Assembly: GCA_037074765.1 (NCBI GenBank)
Contig: JBAMDO010000019.1
Coordinates: forward strand, 248,001 to 312,000
Source of the DNA: Mansonella perstans
Lineage: Eukaryota; Nematoda; Chromadorea; Rhabditida; Onchocercidae
Length of the DNA: 64,000 nucleotides
Reading direction: 5' to 3'
Part shown: positions 1-14,100 of the stretch, one piece after another
Layout of the letters: each line of letters begins with the position of its first letter
Numbering within the stretch: the first letter of the stretch is position 1
Translations under genes and position numbers: made by a program
Notes under the pieces: generated by a model
What the model was told of the DNA's origin: nothing
Databases searched by the model: none
The model's input: the letters and a program-made list of their open reading frames with translations, nothing else

Positions 1-710
1 TTATAAGTACAGCAATTTCCGAATCAACCAATTTCTTAATATTACATTTAGGATCATTCAATATATGCACTGCTTTCTCAAGATGTGCTTCTGTCACCAA
101 ATAGTTCCACTCAATACTGAAAGATTAATGAATGCAGTCGAAATAAAAAGAAATATTATAAAAAAAAGATTTTTAACAAAAAAATTTTGGCACAGTGGAT
201 CAGTGTTGCTCCTTTTTTAGCTCATCAATGCTTAGGCAAGATATTTTAGCCATAAAATTTATAATATAGCGATATTTTATGCTGAAAAGATTCCAAAACA
301 GATAGCGAAAAAAAATTTTTTTCTTTGAAACTTGAAAAAAATTTTAACCATATACCTGTCAATAACATCATAAATATTTTTCTGCTGGTCGACTTGTAAA
401 TGCTTAATATGTTTTTTCAAAAGACTTAGCTCCAAGTAACTCATTTGAGAATGTTGCGGCTTATCCAAAGAAACTTGTGGTAATTTTGAATCGTAAAATC
501 CCTAGAAATATTTTGTATTAAAATGTTCTGAAAACAGTGACTGTTTATTTGAATTATAAGAATAAAATGTGCTCTAAGACAAGAATTCGCTTGGAGAAAA
601 TTCAAGTACCAATGAATTTGCGACTGATATCGAATGTCCAACTGCATTATGGTTGGTAGAAATAGCAGTCTGCCTTCTTATGCCATCTGTAATTCGCTTC
701 CTACATAACC
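1..710 (-). CDS. Unrecognised gene, 3' part, truncated by left window edge
   Basis: Three minus-strand blocks read as spliced coding sequence. One is at about 626-709 (reads LCRKRITDGIRRQTAIST and onward). One is at 356-501 (starts GFYDSKLPQVSLDKPQHSQM; donor AG|GTATAT). One is at 1-116 (acceptor TTTCAG; reads IEWNYLVTEAHLEKAV). Phases agree across both junctions: the 356 exon leaves AG and the next supplies T, giving ...YDVIDSIEWNYLV. The peptide is hydrophilic and looks alpha-helical, with no signal peptide or membrane segment. I do not recognise the family. The start is not identified, and the 626-709 exon is the least certain. The gene lies downstream of Drosha on the same strand. Confidence 0.6.
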
Positions 711-2136
711 TAAAACGCAAATATTTGAAGTAAAATGCCGTAAACGACAAAGATGATATTTTGAGTTAACAATACTATTAATTGGTTGAGGAATCACTCT
801 AACTATTTAATGGGACTGCAGATCTATTTTGAAGCTTAAATAAAAACAAATAAGGAATAAATGAGTACGATTTTGCGATCCAAATGCTAGCTGTTGCGAA
901 CATTCTTCAAATTATATACAGGCAATATCGTTAAATATTCATAACTGAAAAAAAGCAGGAGTAAGCCATTGAATGTGATTCACAATCACGACCACTCATC
1001 TTCAAACCTTTGAAGTAAAAAGCTATTAATGTGACAAATTTTAACTAAAAAACTATAAGAATAAGCAAAACATCAAATTATTGTTAATCGCCTAGCGATA
1101 TTACATATCACCACTGATACACTAATACACTTTTATGAGTTGTCTAACCGTAAGAAATTTTCAATTCCACATATTTTTTTTTTGCCGTGATTGACTGCCT
1201 ATCAAGATGTCCCCGTATATACCTTTTTGGTTTGTCAAAACCAACAATTAATATTTATATTGAAGCACTTCACTAAATTCAAATATTTAATTTTAATTTG
1301 ATAAGTAGTACAACTGCTGCTTGAATGACTGCGAATGAATATGAGAAGAATAAACCACATTTATTTATCCTTGGATAAGAGAACAGAAAAGACGATGTAG
1401 AAAAATAAATTATAACGTTTTTAACATTAAATGAATTCCACTCTATTCATTTATTCTTTCCTTGCTAAATATCCTTTTTTTCAACAAATACTCAATTCGT
1501 TTCCTTCAAAAATCTACGCCCAAATTGGAATCTTCTTAAAATCCATAAATTATGTCACAAAACCTGCGCTTCTAATATTTCTCAAACACTGCCACTCAAT
1601 CTAACAAAATATCAAGTTAGGAAAATCAGAAACAAATGTATAAGTTTATATGCTAGATGATAAATGAGAAGTTGAAAAAACAGTGACATATATCCCACCA
1701 AGGCAATTATGATGGTTGTATGAAACAGATTCGATTTTTACAATATGATAGCAAGAAACAAAGCAAACGCATATTTTAAATTAGTTCCAGGCAATCAAAA
1801 AAAATGACGCGTAATATTTGAGCTTCATCTGAAAATGGGTGATACACAAAAGAAAGTCAAGAATGCAACAAAGTCCTAATAAAAAAAGTAAGCAGTCTGA
1901 ACCTAGACATCGACAATACTGCTGACATTTTTAAAAAATTTTTATAAAACACAAATAAGCATTAGAATTTCACTTCATTGTGCTTTATCATGTTTTCAAA
2001 GCCTACATGACGAAACTAAATAAGACAACCATCAGCATCGAACTTGAGATCAAGTAATGAAATGATCTGTGGCCCCGAATTCTGAGTATCATCAGTGAGT
2101 GATGATCCAGTATCCGGCTGGAAAACATGAGTTGAA
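711..2136. other. Intergenic spacer, Drosha 3' flank to first gene
   Basis: AT-rich sequence of about 1.4 kb without an open frame that looks coding on either strand. It should contain the Drosha 3' UTR and the 5' end or first intron of the gene at 1-710. Nothing else could be supported. Confidence 0.5.
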
Positions 2137-5100
2137 TCAAACAGGGTACGTTGTTTTGTCCGAATAGTTGGCTCGCATTTCCTTAAATTATTTTTACTAG
2201 AAATAATTATTACTTCAGATTATCCTATCTCAATCTGCAGTGAAAACATTTTAAGTCAAAATGTTAAGTAAAATGTCCTGTAGTTCACAACATGATATAC
2301 TAAGCTTTATCAAATTTTAAATGCAATAAAAAAGCAAAAAGGAAAAAGATACACTTTGGCGATTGGACCATTATCACGTCTGTTCTGCATTGCACCGTGC
2401 TTTACAGTATTTTTTAGTGTTGGAAAGAGATCAGATCTTTTTATCAAAGCATTCTCCGCAGCACGCATTTGAGCTAACTGCATTGTATGTCCACATCCTA
2501 CTGCTAACCGTTTTTTTCTGGAAAACAATAATGATGCACATTAATTGTTTGCATCTCCATATCAAACCATCAGACCAACGCAAAAGCAGAGCGAAAATAT
2601 ATTGTAATAATGCCTTTAATTAGCAAATATTACATTTGAGCTCAGTTAATAAAGATGTGAAATACTAAAAAACATATGAAATGTTGCAACCAGAAAAAAG
2701 GAATCAGAATTAACTGAGTCAACAAAAATAGGGCCTAATGATTAAATCAAATGCAAAGATTTCATTTCCTCAACGTCGTCAAATATCTTTAAATAACAAA
2801 TACAGTATCCATACGTGTCTTGATTAGAAAAACGGAAAAAAAAAGCTTCATTAAAAATTAGAAACCACAATCTCGTAATCACCAAAATAGAAATAAACTC
2901 CTCAGTATTACCTGAAGTAAACAGCAACTTTGTATATCCTCGTATTAGTTGGACCTTCGACAGCTATTGTCCTATATTCCGGTATATCTGGTTCACCACC
3001 ATCCATTTGCCGTAAAGTTAAGCAACACTGTTGCAACTGCGACTTCGGATCATTCCAATGCTGGGCAATAATAAAAAACTGAAAAGAATCACTCATCAAC
3101 TTTCTAACTTTCCTTTCGCAAATGCAAACGAATGAAAAGACCAATGTTGTTTACGAATCATTTCAGTATTTAATAAAAAAAACCACTTAAAAAATAACTA
3201 ACTGAATAATCATCGCTACACTTTAAGCAACACTCATAAAAAATGCACTAAAGACATACTTTTAAACGTGGGAAGAAACAAATTCTGCAGAAAACTTTAC
3301 AATAATCGAATCCACGATCGACATAAAGAGCACCAAGAAATGCTAAATATAAGATAATGAATGCAATGTGCCAAACTACTGTGCTTGTTCTGTTAACAGA
3401 CATAAATGTCAGAGGGACTTTTTTTTTTTAATTTTTCAATTCAATTCTTAAACATTGGACGAATATGAAAACGAATGGCGATATACAGTTAGATAATAAT
3501 ATCTTCAGCAACTATCACGACAGCTCAGCTTACTTATGATAATGGATCTGTATAACTGACAAATATAGAGGACATACCCTCAACAAGATCAGCCTTGTCT
3601 TTTACTCTCAATACTGGCAATCCACTTTTCTGCATAACTTTTGGTGTTACCAAATACTTCGTCATGCCAATATCATCACAAATCACGGATTGTGTCTAAA
3701 AAATCTTTCTTGGAACGCTAAATTAAGTTAATACATTAACTTTTGGGTATGTCATCATATTACTTATTTCAGTCCATTCTAAAGTTCAACAGGAAAATTC
3801 CTGATATAGAACATATGTATAACGGTTACAAAAGAGCAACAATAAGAGTGTAGGCTTGACTTAATTTGACTAAGCGCGAGAAAATAATGATCCGGATACT
3901 GTGAGGACTTATAATTGAGAGCTTTTTCATGATTTCTGGTAACATTTTGAATTAATAACTATGAAGTAACAAAAGATGGTTTAAAGAAAAACTTAACCAA
4001 CACCTTCCAACAAAGGGATTACGCAAAAACAGGCAAATACGAATATTATTTACACCAAAAATTAAAAACTTGATACTATTTGTAAGAACTTACTCTGTTG
4101 CTAACTAGACAAGTGCGCAATATTGACAAATGACCTTCATGATGGTATGGAAAGTGCTTGTAAAGATAATCCGTTGTAATCAACTGCAGAACAGTATCTC
4201 CAAGAAATTCTAGACGTTGATTGTGGCCTCTGGAACATTCCCACAAAATTTATACCAAATCTGGTTCAGAATCGGTCAATTTTTGCATGAAAATTTTAAG
4301 ACCTCCAGTTTTGTTTTGTTTTTGTTTTTTTTTCTAAATAATATGTAACTTGAAATGAAATGCCTACAGAGTGAGGTTGTTGAACCCAATATTTCTTCTA
4401 GTGAAAGCTTTGGCAAGCACTCTTATATGCTTGAAAGTAACTCCAATGCTTTTTTCCAGTTCTGTGAGCAGCTGAAGTGCTGGTATATCTTTTATCAAAT
4501 GGCGGTCTCCATTCGGATTATCTCGCTGAAAATCAAAATTGAAGCCTTGATTTTCAAATTTTCAGCAAGTATTTTTCGAAAAATCATCTTGAAAAATTCT
4601 TACTTATGAAAATTATTTTTTAAATTTAATCCTTTTCAAAATAAATATTTTGAAATCAATATTTCCAGCAAGCTTTTGTTTTTTTTTTTTTTTCTTTTTT
4701 TTTTTAAACCCAACAGAGTTCTTAGATCGTTACAAAGATCCTAAAGTTTAAAATTAATTCCGAAAGGTTTTTTCTATAAAAGTGAAAGAAATTATTTCCA
4801 ATTTCTAAAAAATTTTTTTGGAATTAAAAAATAAATCCGACTTACTTTTAAAGGGTGCTCCTCTAAATCAAACCAAGCAGAAAGTAATTCTTTCGAATCA
4901 GCAAACATCGCATGACCAAAAATTCTTAAAAGATTAATTTTATTGGATCATAATAGAATGCCAATTATTAAATGCTACGAAAAGCCTTATAAGATAAAAG
5001 ACAACGAACCTATCACATTCATCGATTCCAGCATCGAGATAAATTGCAGCCATCATTGCTTCAAAAGCATTTGCCATCGCGTGCCTAAGATCAGATTCAT

Positions 5101-8100
5101 GGCATAAATCAGGTCCATGCGCATACAACATGAACTCGTCCAGGCCTATCTTCTAAAAAAGTTACTCGTGAAATCAAAAGCATATTCTCTGGACAAGGTG
5201 AACCTTTCCAACCACACACAAAACACTAATGCTGCTTTTGAATATTTCGAAAATCTAAAAAACCTTAGCAAGCACAGCAAGATTTTTATTTTGAACCATT
5301 GTTGAACGATAAGTAGCCAAACCGCCTTCATCAAGTTCGTTGAACATATAAAACAAATGAATAGTGGTGATAAATTCAATAACAGCGTCGCCCAAAAATT
5401 CCAGTCGTTCGTTATGATTCAATGGCGACTGTTCTGCTTTTTTTGAACCCAATTTCGACATAATCTCCATTAAGGTATGAAATCCTAAAATTAAATTAGA
5501 GTCAACTTGATCTGTACCGATAATTCGATTCGTACACTATCAATATGATAGAGAAGCTAAAATCGAAATTTTTAGTGAATATAAGAATACAAGTACCCCG
5601 CTTCTTAGCACTTAAGTGCTGCTGCACCGAACGATCATGCATTCGCTGCTTGGAAGAACGCACACCACAATTGTTAAGAGTATTACGAGCATGATCACTA
5701 TTAGTACCATAATTAGTACGATATGACGGATGAGTCAATGCTAGCTCCAAAAGTGAACGGTTCTGCAAAATATGTAAATGTGGTTTTTCTGATATTAAAT
5801 TTACTAATATAACTGCAAAACAAAGATGATTCAAATCACTTTTTTATTCAGACGAAAGGGAAAAAGAATGAAAAACCTTGAAAATATAGTGAATGCGTTC
5901 TTGCTCGTATACTTGTAGAGACCATTGAAAACGCACATGTGCACAAGCAAGAATTAGCAGTAAACCATGCTGAAGACATTTCGATCTATATATTTGAATG
6001 CGTATTGACACGTAATTAGTAACTAAATATAAAACATACTTGTACAATATCAGGAAACAATCCTATGCTGTAAAAGTCGCGAGATGACACTGACATGACG
6101 AAGTCACGCTTCAATTGACTGAAAAATAAAAAGAGAATACTAAAGCTATTAAAGTGCATGAATCACAGAATAAGCGTATATAAATCAGAAAACTAATGAC
6201 GAAATTGTTCCTGGCATCAGTTTTCAGTAATGTAGCTGGGAAAAATATATAAAAAAGAGAAAAAATGAGAGGAGAAAAGTGACTACCTATCATTACGTAA
6301 TGCTTTCAATTGTGAAGCTTTTTGCGCCAGTTTTCCTCGCTCCTCCGCACTTACACGTGGCTTCATTGCAAGAATTTTGCGCATTCGTAGGTATTCCTTT
6401 GACATTTTTTGATATCTGAAATAGCGATCATATCAAATAGGCCGATTCGAATTCAACCAAATTAATTAACTAGTACAGAACAATAAAAATGAAAACTTAC
6501 TCTGCATTTGAATTATAGGTATGAGAAGAAGGTCTTACGCCGAAATGAGTGATCAGAGGAAAAAGAGTATCTGAATTTTTGGGCAAAAAATCCGGCCTAT
6601 CAATGAGGTCTACCCGAATTGTCGATGGCCTCTGAAAAAAGAATAACTGGATATACAATGTTTTCAAGAAAAATTTTATGCTCTTCTTTACGTGAAATAT
6701 GATTTATTCGCAGCTAAAAATATGTTTACTCTCGCGTCAGAACAAAGTGCTCCACAATTATTTTATTTGAACTCAATAAATTTAAGAAAAATTAGCTAAC
6801 CTTATTTGCATTCATAACCAAAGAACCACGCACATTTTCAGCAAATTCTCGGAAAGCATCAGCATCCTCTTTAAGTACTTGAGCCTCTGACTCTGTTATG
6901 AGATGATGATGATTTTCAATTAAGTACGTTATTACAATAGACATTGGTAATATCTCCTTCCTGCCATCTGAAACGATTTACTATATCAAAATCATTATGC
7001 AAGAATTGCCAAGAAAAACTAACTGAAAATGTGAGAACGGAAAAAGCAATCACCTGGAAGGTTATAGACAAATCTCGGCATGCAGTGATAATAAGGACAG
7101 CCATCCGTATTATCAAGAGGATATATTTTCAAATCATACATTTCCATAATGTCGATAAACAAATAATGATGGAATAATTCTAAGTCTTCTATTGTAAAGT
7201 TCTGTAAAAATTTCGAAAGATATGAAAATGGAACAAAGTCAAATCACATTTGTATCTTTGAAATTTCACCCCATAAAAACCCTAAACTTTCGCTAAAATT
7301 TTCAAACAGGAAATTAAATAATTCAAGATCGTATGAGGGAAGGAAATGCAGATAAAAATAATGGTAAAGTCAAACGTAAAATATAACAACCGTTGGGAAA
7401 TTTTCTTCCATAAATTTGATGTTATATTCATTTGTCCACTTTGACAACGGTGTTTGGGGAAAATTCGATGGAAGCGATTTATGAAAAAAAACAGAAAAGC
7501 CTTCCAGCTCATAAGCTCTATCATGGTAATTGATTTTTGTTGAACGGCGAACAATAGTGTTTGGATTAGGTTCAACATAAAGTATATAATGCCATAAACG
7601 ATGCGAATTGCTAAAAAAAAAATTTGTTGCTGTAACTATTGCGTACTTCGGCAGTATCACATTTCATTCTTGTTTACTGGTAGCGAAATTCCTTTCATTT
7701 ACGAAAACACAAAGAAATGGGAAAAACTAGCTTTGAATGATAATATTAACCTTGAACTTGGATCACATTTTTCGATAACAGTCTCTCCGGCATATTTATT
7801 ATGACGTAAGCCGGATTTTTTAGCTGCCCATGAACAACGACATTCTGGTCCATCGTTCATTTGACCAACTTCATTGAAGCAAACATCACTGTGTAGAATA
7901 GCTGGATGGTTCCGTTTCCTAATAACCTGCAACAAATACCGTTTCCTTCACGCAACACATATTTGCAATGCTTACAAAAATCTATAAAATCTATAAACAA
8001 ACATAAATCTCTTAAAATAACCTCTTTTTTGGCAACAGTACTGTGCTTTTTGGATTCACTCATCTTTACACGAATAACTTTGCCTTTATTATCATTCTGT

Positions 8101-9948
8101 TCGTCAAGAGATACGTTGCCGCTTCTGTCATCACTATCATCGATGCAGTCGTCAGAATCACAACTATCTGATTCAGTTTCAGTATCTGAATGATGACCAC
8201 CTGAAAATTGATAAGGTGCTTCTTAAATTCGTTCCTCGAGGAATTTTCGGAACAAAAATCTTGTCTCACTGAACTCATTTCCTTTCTATCCAAAGGAAAC
8301 AAGACAAAAAAATTGGAACTTAAAAAAATTGAAATAACAAGTCTTCTAACATTTGCAGTTATCATGAAAAGCGAGAATATCCAGAGGATCACATTTTGGC
8401 TGACCATCCTTTTCCTTCGCGATTTTCTCTAGAATCTCTTTTCTGAATCGTTTATGCAGCATTCTCAACTCTTCCGTTGCACAACTATCACCAACATCGT
8501 TCTGTAAACAAGCTGACTAAACCAGTTAAACTGCTTATAAAAATAATTTTAGTAAAAATGAGAAAGGCAAGCTTTTTAATAGAATTACAAGAATACAAAA
8601 GCAACTAATATACTATGTGATAAAATTTCTCGTCAGGAACACTTAGTGAACAGAAACCACTCATTGCGACAGTCTCATCAATCTGGTCAACTTCGTCATC
8701 AGTACCGCTTAATATAGTATCAACAAAATCTTCTTTTGTCAACTTCTGCCAGCGAGGGATATCTTTACCTAGAAAATTTTAAAACATATAAATATTCGGT
8801 ACAATTATACGGAACAATTGGTTACTTTTAGTAAATATTTACTCCCGATATTTATTATAACATGTTGTATTTCCACTTATTCCATTTGCTGAGATTTCTA
8901 ACCTTGCACATTAAAGCATTTACTTTACTCTCCTGTAAACAAATTTCATCCTCAAATTTTTTCAACCAAAACAAGGATGAAAATTACTCTTAAACTTTCT
9001 CAATCAAGACAAGAATGATGAAGATTACCCTGTTCTGGTTCACTTTCACCACTGCTAGATTGCTCACGCCTTCGTTTTCTGTGTCGTCTCTTCTTCCTGC
9101 TCCAGTTATCGCTGTTGTTTTCTCCATGCTCTTCCTCATTACCAACATATCTAAAAACAAATAAGTTTAAGTAAAATTCTCAAACCTTTTCCAGAAATAA
9201 ACGATAACAAAAATAAACCGATAAAGACACAAAAAATTTGTAATCATTTACTAACTTGAAATCTTCATCACTAATATTAATTGGTTCCTCGGCGGATATC
9301 CCACAATCCGACACTGACGTACGAGTAGCAACATCGGATACCCCAATTTCTCGTGTACGCAAAGTCTAAAAAGCAGTTAAACGAATTATTGAACAGCTTG
9401 AACAGGAAACTCGTAAGTGAAATGGAATGCATATTTTCAAAGAGACTTATGAGTTAAAATTATAAAAATAACCTGTTTTGCTGTGACACGAGAAATGTCT
9501 CTCATAGTGGGTAGTGGTCGGCCGTTCTTACTTCCTGATGGTCTCACAAATCGTGACCTTTCAACTCCTGATGCTGATGACCATTGGTGTCTTTCTAAGC
9601 AACTTCATATTCACTGATAAGTTCTTAACTATAACATTAAAGGAAATTTAAATTGCCCAATCCTAAGTTCACTACTTACCCATGTCGGAAAACAGAGGCC
9701 TTGGACCACCGGCAGCATTTCGACGTGTTCGGCAGTGAGAATTCGACATCTAAAAATCTTTCTTTGCAATCACATAAAAGTGAAATTTTTTGTTTGCAAA
9801 AATGCTCGAAAAAATTTTGGAAAACAAAATGTACTTGTTCAGTTGAGTTAGATACTGGAAGCAATGGCCTCAATGCAAATAGATTTGATGTAGGGTGTGA
9901 AACAATTAATGGAGGTACAGCTAATTGTCCACCTGTAGCAGATAGCAT
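2137..9948 (-). CDS. drsh-1: Drosha, nuclear microRNA-processing ribonuclease III
   Basis: Drosha cleaves primary microRNA hairpins in the nucleus as part of Microprocessor with DGCR8/Pasha. The order of parts matches the family. There is a Pro-rich N-terminus, then a Lys/Arg-rich plus acidic stretch near 9.05-9.13 kb. The central domain has the typical GQMNDGPECRCSW block (~7.87 kb) and a platform/PAZ-like part (7.38-7.58 kb). RNase III domain a carries NHNERLEFLGDAV (~5.40 kb) and HAMANAFEAMMAAIYLDAG (~5.05 kb). RNase III domain b carries GHNQRLEFLGDTVLQ (~4.22 kb) and FLGALYVDRGFDYC (~3.32 kb). The C-terminal dsRBD begins WNDPKSQLQQCCLTLR (~3.04 kb). Acidic catalytic residues are present in both domains. 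I chose the start ATG at 9948, just after a TTTTAG acceptor; its exon (9835-9948, 38 codons) joins in phase to the ATG-led exon at 9749. The last exon, 2137-2181, ends with TGA. The gene looks intact, with about 20 or more exons. Confidence 0.95.
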
Positions 9949-10473
9949 GTTAACTGGGCCTAAAATAAGCACCATTATTCCAATACACAATAAACATTCT
10001 TTACATTTCAATTAATTTCTAAAGCTTCGTTTGAAATTAGCTTTAAAAAAAAACCAATGAATGAATTAAAAAATGAATTAAATAGGGCGATCTTAAAATC
10101 CCATCTTCTTCCTGGTATTTAGTCCGCCCACTGCTCAGCAAATATTGCATGCATGAATAGTGAAACGTGAAATAACATATCAAACCAAATTATTTTCTAT
10201 TAAACTGTGACGTTACTAGTGTTTGAGAAAAGCGAAACCTAAAAGTACAGTAGTGGAAAAGATAAGCTGGGATCTATTCAATAAAAATAACAGAACACGA
10301 AAAGTAATGCACTTTGATAGATTTTGAACTGCATTCCGCAATAAAGTGTCTATTTTTTTTCAGAGACTTTTCTAGGAAAGGAAATTGATTTTCAAATGCA
10401 AAGAAACATCAATTCTCGTCAATCTTGCAAGGGATTTACTTTACTAACAATTTTTAAATTTTTTAAATTTCTA
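9949..10473. other. Spacer upstream of Drosha
   Basis: Contains the TTTTAG acceptor just upstream of the chosen Drosha start (about 9959), a likely trans- or cis-splice site. Minus-strand open frame continues upstream of this acceptor with a hydrophobic leader-like sequence, but the acceptor and the Pro-rich Drosha N-terminus argue that it is not translated. The remainder is AT-rich and shows nothing. Confidence 0.4.
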
Positions 10474-10756
10474 TTACGATATTTTCGCCTTCAAAATTTC
10501 ATTTAGAATCACATGCAAAACGTTACCCGATAAATTGCCGCAATCAAATTTCGGTACTTCTGGAATTACAACTGTTTGCTTAGATAAACCGAATCGCGGT
10601 AAACACGAACCAGGATTTGGAAGCATTTTATTTTTCTGAACATCGACCAGACTGCACCAGATTGCAAATCTGAATCTCCAATAATTAGCAAAACATTCAC
10701 CTTTTCTTTCTCTTTTTAGCCAAAGTTTTTCATGTATACTATAGCAAATACCAATA
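10474..10756 (-). CDS. Uncharacterised protein, terminal coding exon (short-ORF island)
   Basis: A minus-strand frame of about 90 codons ends at TAA 10474-10476. It carries the blocks ECFANYWRFRFAIWCSLVDV and NKMLPNPGSCLPRFGLSK, then VVIPEVPKFDCGNLSGNVL. Codon use and residue balance look strongly protein-like. An acceptor TTGCTATAG lies near 10740. Upstream in another frame (about 10.77-10.86 kb) is a second protein-like stretch, RFAQNFDITGAIAYVFYISS. It can join in phase only through a weak GTTCTT donor. Near 11033 an ATG starts MKCGYRKLFLVLFSCTAVFI, resembling a signal-anchor, which could be the first exon. I do not recognise the family. It could be a small membrane-anchored protein or a partly decayed gene. 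It is squeezed between Drosha and RAD50 on the same strand. Confidence 0.5.
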
Positions 10757-11166
10757 TCATCTCATTATGATATTATAATAATGAAAGAACGAAGTTCTTG
10801 ATGAAATGTAAAACACATAAGCGATAGCACCAGTTATATCAAAATTTTGGGCAAATCGAATAATTTATTAAAAAATCCAACACATAAGTAACTAATTAAC
10901 TAAAAAGTTTGAATTTCTTTTGGATAAGAAACTCGAAAAACAACGAACACTAAAAAGTCAACGTGGAACAACAGATAAAAACAGCGGTACAGGAAAAAAG
11001 CACCAAAAATAATTTCCGATACCCACATTTCATGATAAGAAAATAAAGAGTAAAATGAATTAATCATTCAACCAATAAGAATGAAAAATTAAATTTCTGC
11101 AACAACGGGTATAATGAATCGTAAAATTATCTAACGTAAAAGTAAGGTACTAAGGGAAAACGTGTC

Positions 11167-14100
11167 TCATCCTTCACGCATAGTAGCATCTTCCAAATTC
11201 CGATGGCGTTTCACTCGCGATAAACCTGTGAATTATGGATCATAAAATAAACTTTCATTGTATTTATGCAGATGGTATATATATATATCCATGCACATGA
11301 ATTCTGCTGTGGAAATTATGTTATATCCTTCATACTTGGAGAACGTGTGAGATAAAAGGCTTTGATGTAAGCTCGCCCGTGACCACTGTCGTTGTGCATG
11401 ACGGTGAGCCGACAGGTTTTTTGTTAATTCTCTGGATGTTGCGATGTTGGATGCAACGTTTAGAGTTTGAATATTTCATTATATATATACACCAAATTTC
11501 AAAAATTAACCTGCATCATCTTTCGAAACTGAGTAAACCCATTCCGGTCGACACAACTTTCGAAGGTGTTCCACAAAACGATTGTCATGAGTTATGACAA
11601 TAAGTTGGAACATTTTAGAATTGTTCGCACATCGCGCTGAAATAATGTCTGCCAACACATCGCCCAAATTCTCTACCCAAAAAAAAAAATGATAAGAATG
11701 ATGAAAATCTAAAAAGATAAGCTCAGTTCAATTTTTTGCAAGAGTAGAAAACAAATTAAAAAAATCATAGATCAAATTTCAGCGGTATTAATTATGCAAT
11801 GCAATTATTGGTATATACATATATTTGCAAGCATAAAAAATGGATATGCAAATGGCGCACTACTTGTTATGCTTAAAGAGCTCAAAAGGGGATGCGCAAT
11901 ATGAATGAGTCAACTTTCGATGGTAGAAGTCAGGTAACTTACTTTCAACACATCCAGATTTGCGGTCGGCTCATCAAGTGCAATTATCGAACATTTGTCG
12001 CAGAAAACGTCGGATAATGCTATTCGTATCAATATCGATGCAAGCATCTGAAGTATCTGCACTTATCAACCATAAATTTGGAATTTTGATCACTTCCTAA
12101 CTTCCTTCTGTTTTTCAAAAATATACCAAAAAACTACGAAAAAAAAAGAAAAAAAAATGTGCCTTATTTTTCTTTTACGTGGCAATTTCCATAAACCTCT
12201 TCTATTCATTTGCATTATATAAACAGAAACAGATGCAGATGATAAAAAGCTATACCTTCTGGCCAGCACTACATCGTCCTGGCATATCAATTTCAGTACC
12301 ACCGACATACATCACCACGCGATAATTGTATGATTTCTTTTTTTCATCTTCACCGGCACTTTCAGACCTTTAAATAAAACGAAATATAGAATGAATAAAA
12401 AGAATTGTGCAAATTAGCTGATTTCCATAAAAATAAATTATAGAAGACATTAACTAGATAACGGTTTTAAACAAGAATACTTCATACTTTAAATTTAAAA
12501 ACATTATAATCAACTTTTTAATTAAGTACAATCAGATAAGAATAAAAGATGACAGAAAACTCATAATTTTTTTACTTGATCTGTATAGTCTCGATATCAC
12601 TGGAGTGATATACTTGTTCCCACAAGGAACTCAATACTTCATTGATTTCTTCCATCTTTTGAGCATGAAATTTCACAACAGCCTCGTCCACTGCTCGTAT
12701 ATAATTTGTCAAATCCTACGAATAAATCAAAGAAATGGGTTAGAGAATTCTAAACCAAATTGCTTACAAAATTAAACAACTCGTATATCAAGAAAGAACC
12801 TCTATAACTCTTTTGACAACACATTTCTTCACGATCTCTTTTTTAAATTCCTCTTTGAACTGCGCATATTCAGATGATGCCAAAATCTTCTCCATAGCCG
12901 CTAGCCGCTTCTTTCGTTCATTGAGTTCACCGAAAACACAAAATTACTTATCAAAAATACTCTCCAAAACCGGAAAAACATCAAAACAACGATTATCGGT
13001 GTTAGCCAGGTTACAATTATCCGCAGACTGACACTAGATTCGCAAATAGTTTGTTAAACTGTATAGCAACGTTTTAAGTTACCACATCAAATCTGCATTA
13101 CTAATTCGGCACCTTTTTTATTCTCGATCATCAACTGCAAGTCACTGACTTGGTTCGAAAGTGAACTCAGTTCTTTTCTCAATTCTGGGATTGCTGTACT
13201 ACACCATTCTGTTTCTTTTAATTTCTGATTTAAGCTTTTGATTCGTTCTCTTAGTTCCAATTTTCGAAGTTGGTCATCTAGTCGACGCTTACGCTCTTGC
13301 TAGAAAAGCATTATTCTAACCTTGAACAGTTTAAAAATGGGACATTTTTTTTCCTGTCTTAAAAACACTGGAAAATCACATTTTCATTGATATCTTTAAA
13401 TAAATATTAATCATATACATAATTAGGATTTAAAAACAAAATGCATACTTTTGAATTCAAGCAATCAACTTGTTCGATCAAATCGCGCACTTTCGCGTTG
13501 TTTACACTAATTTCGGCATCTATTTTTGACAAATCATTTTCTCGGTCTTTCAAATCATCAGAACAATCAGCAACATTTTGAAGTTTCTTATCTAATGCCT
13601 CTAGAAATTTTAATAAGGTTATGAATCTCATAGGTGAACGATAACAACAAAACTTCTTGCACTTTGCATCCAAGAAATACCTAATTCTTTTGCAGCATCT
13701 TCGGCATCACGTAATGAGCACAGAAGTTCTGTCTCCTTATTTTTTGTTTCATTCTGTATAGCAAGTCGCTCCTCCTTCTTCATCTACAATGAAGAAATAG
13801 CAAAATATGCAAGGTTTGACGATCACTGCAGTCTTTTCAGGAATCCTGATACAAATATAAAAATTTATATGTTTGGTCTATAATCTACACAGAGTTAAAT
13901 TAGGAAAAACAAAAGCGGTTACCCGTAATTCCGCTTCATCAATAGGTTTTTGTGTCGTTAGCTTCTGCAAAACTTGCTTACTTTCTTCCAGTTCTTTCTC
14001 TTTGACATCTAACAATTTTTTTATTGAATCAAGTTGCATTATTTCTTCACATAAGGAAGCACGAAATTCTTTTGATGCATTTAACTGAAATCATTGAAAA

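Noticed and set aside
5117..5305. Plus-strand ORF across the Drosha RNase III domain a region
   Set aside because: Shadow of the minus-strand Drosha exons and introns.
9676..10011. Minus-strand ORF with a hydrophobic leader resembling a signal peptide before Drosha
   Set aside because: A TTTTAG acceptor lies between the leader and the Pro-rich exon, so the leader is likely untranslated. Nuclear Drosha would not carry a signal peptide.
9653..10015. 120-codon plus-strand ORF over the Drosha 5' end
   Set aside because: It is antisense to the Drosha N-terminal exons, which are supported by splice phase and Pro-rich composition. No plus-strand splice or poly(A) evidence.
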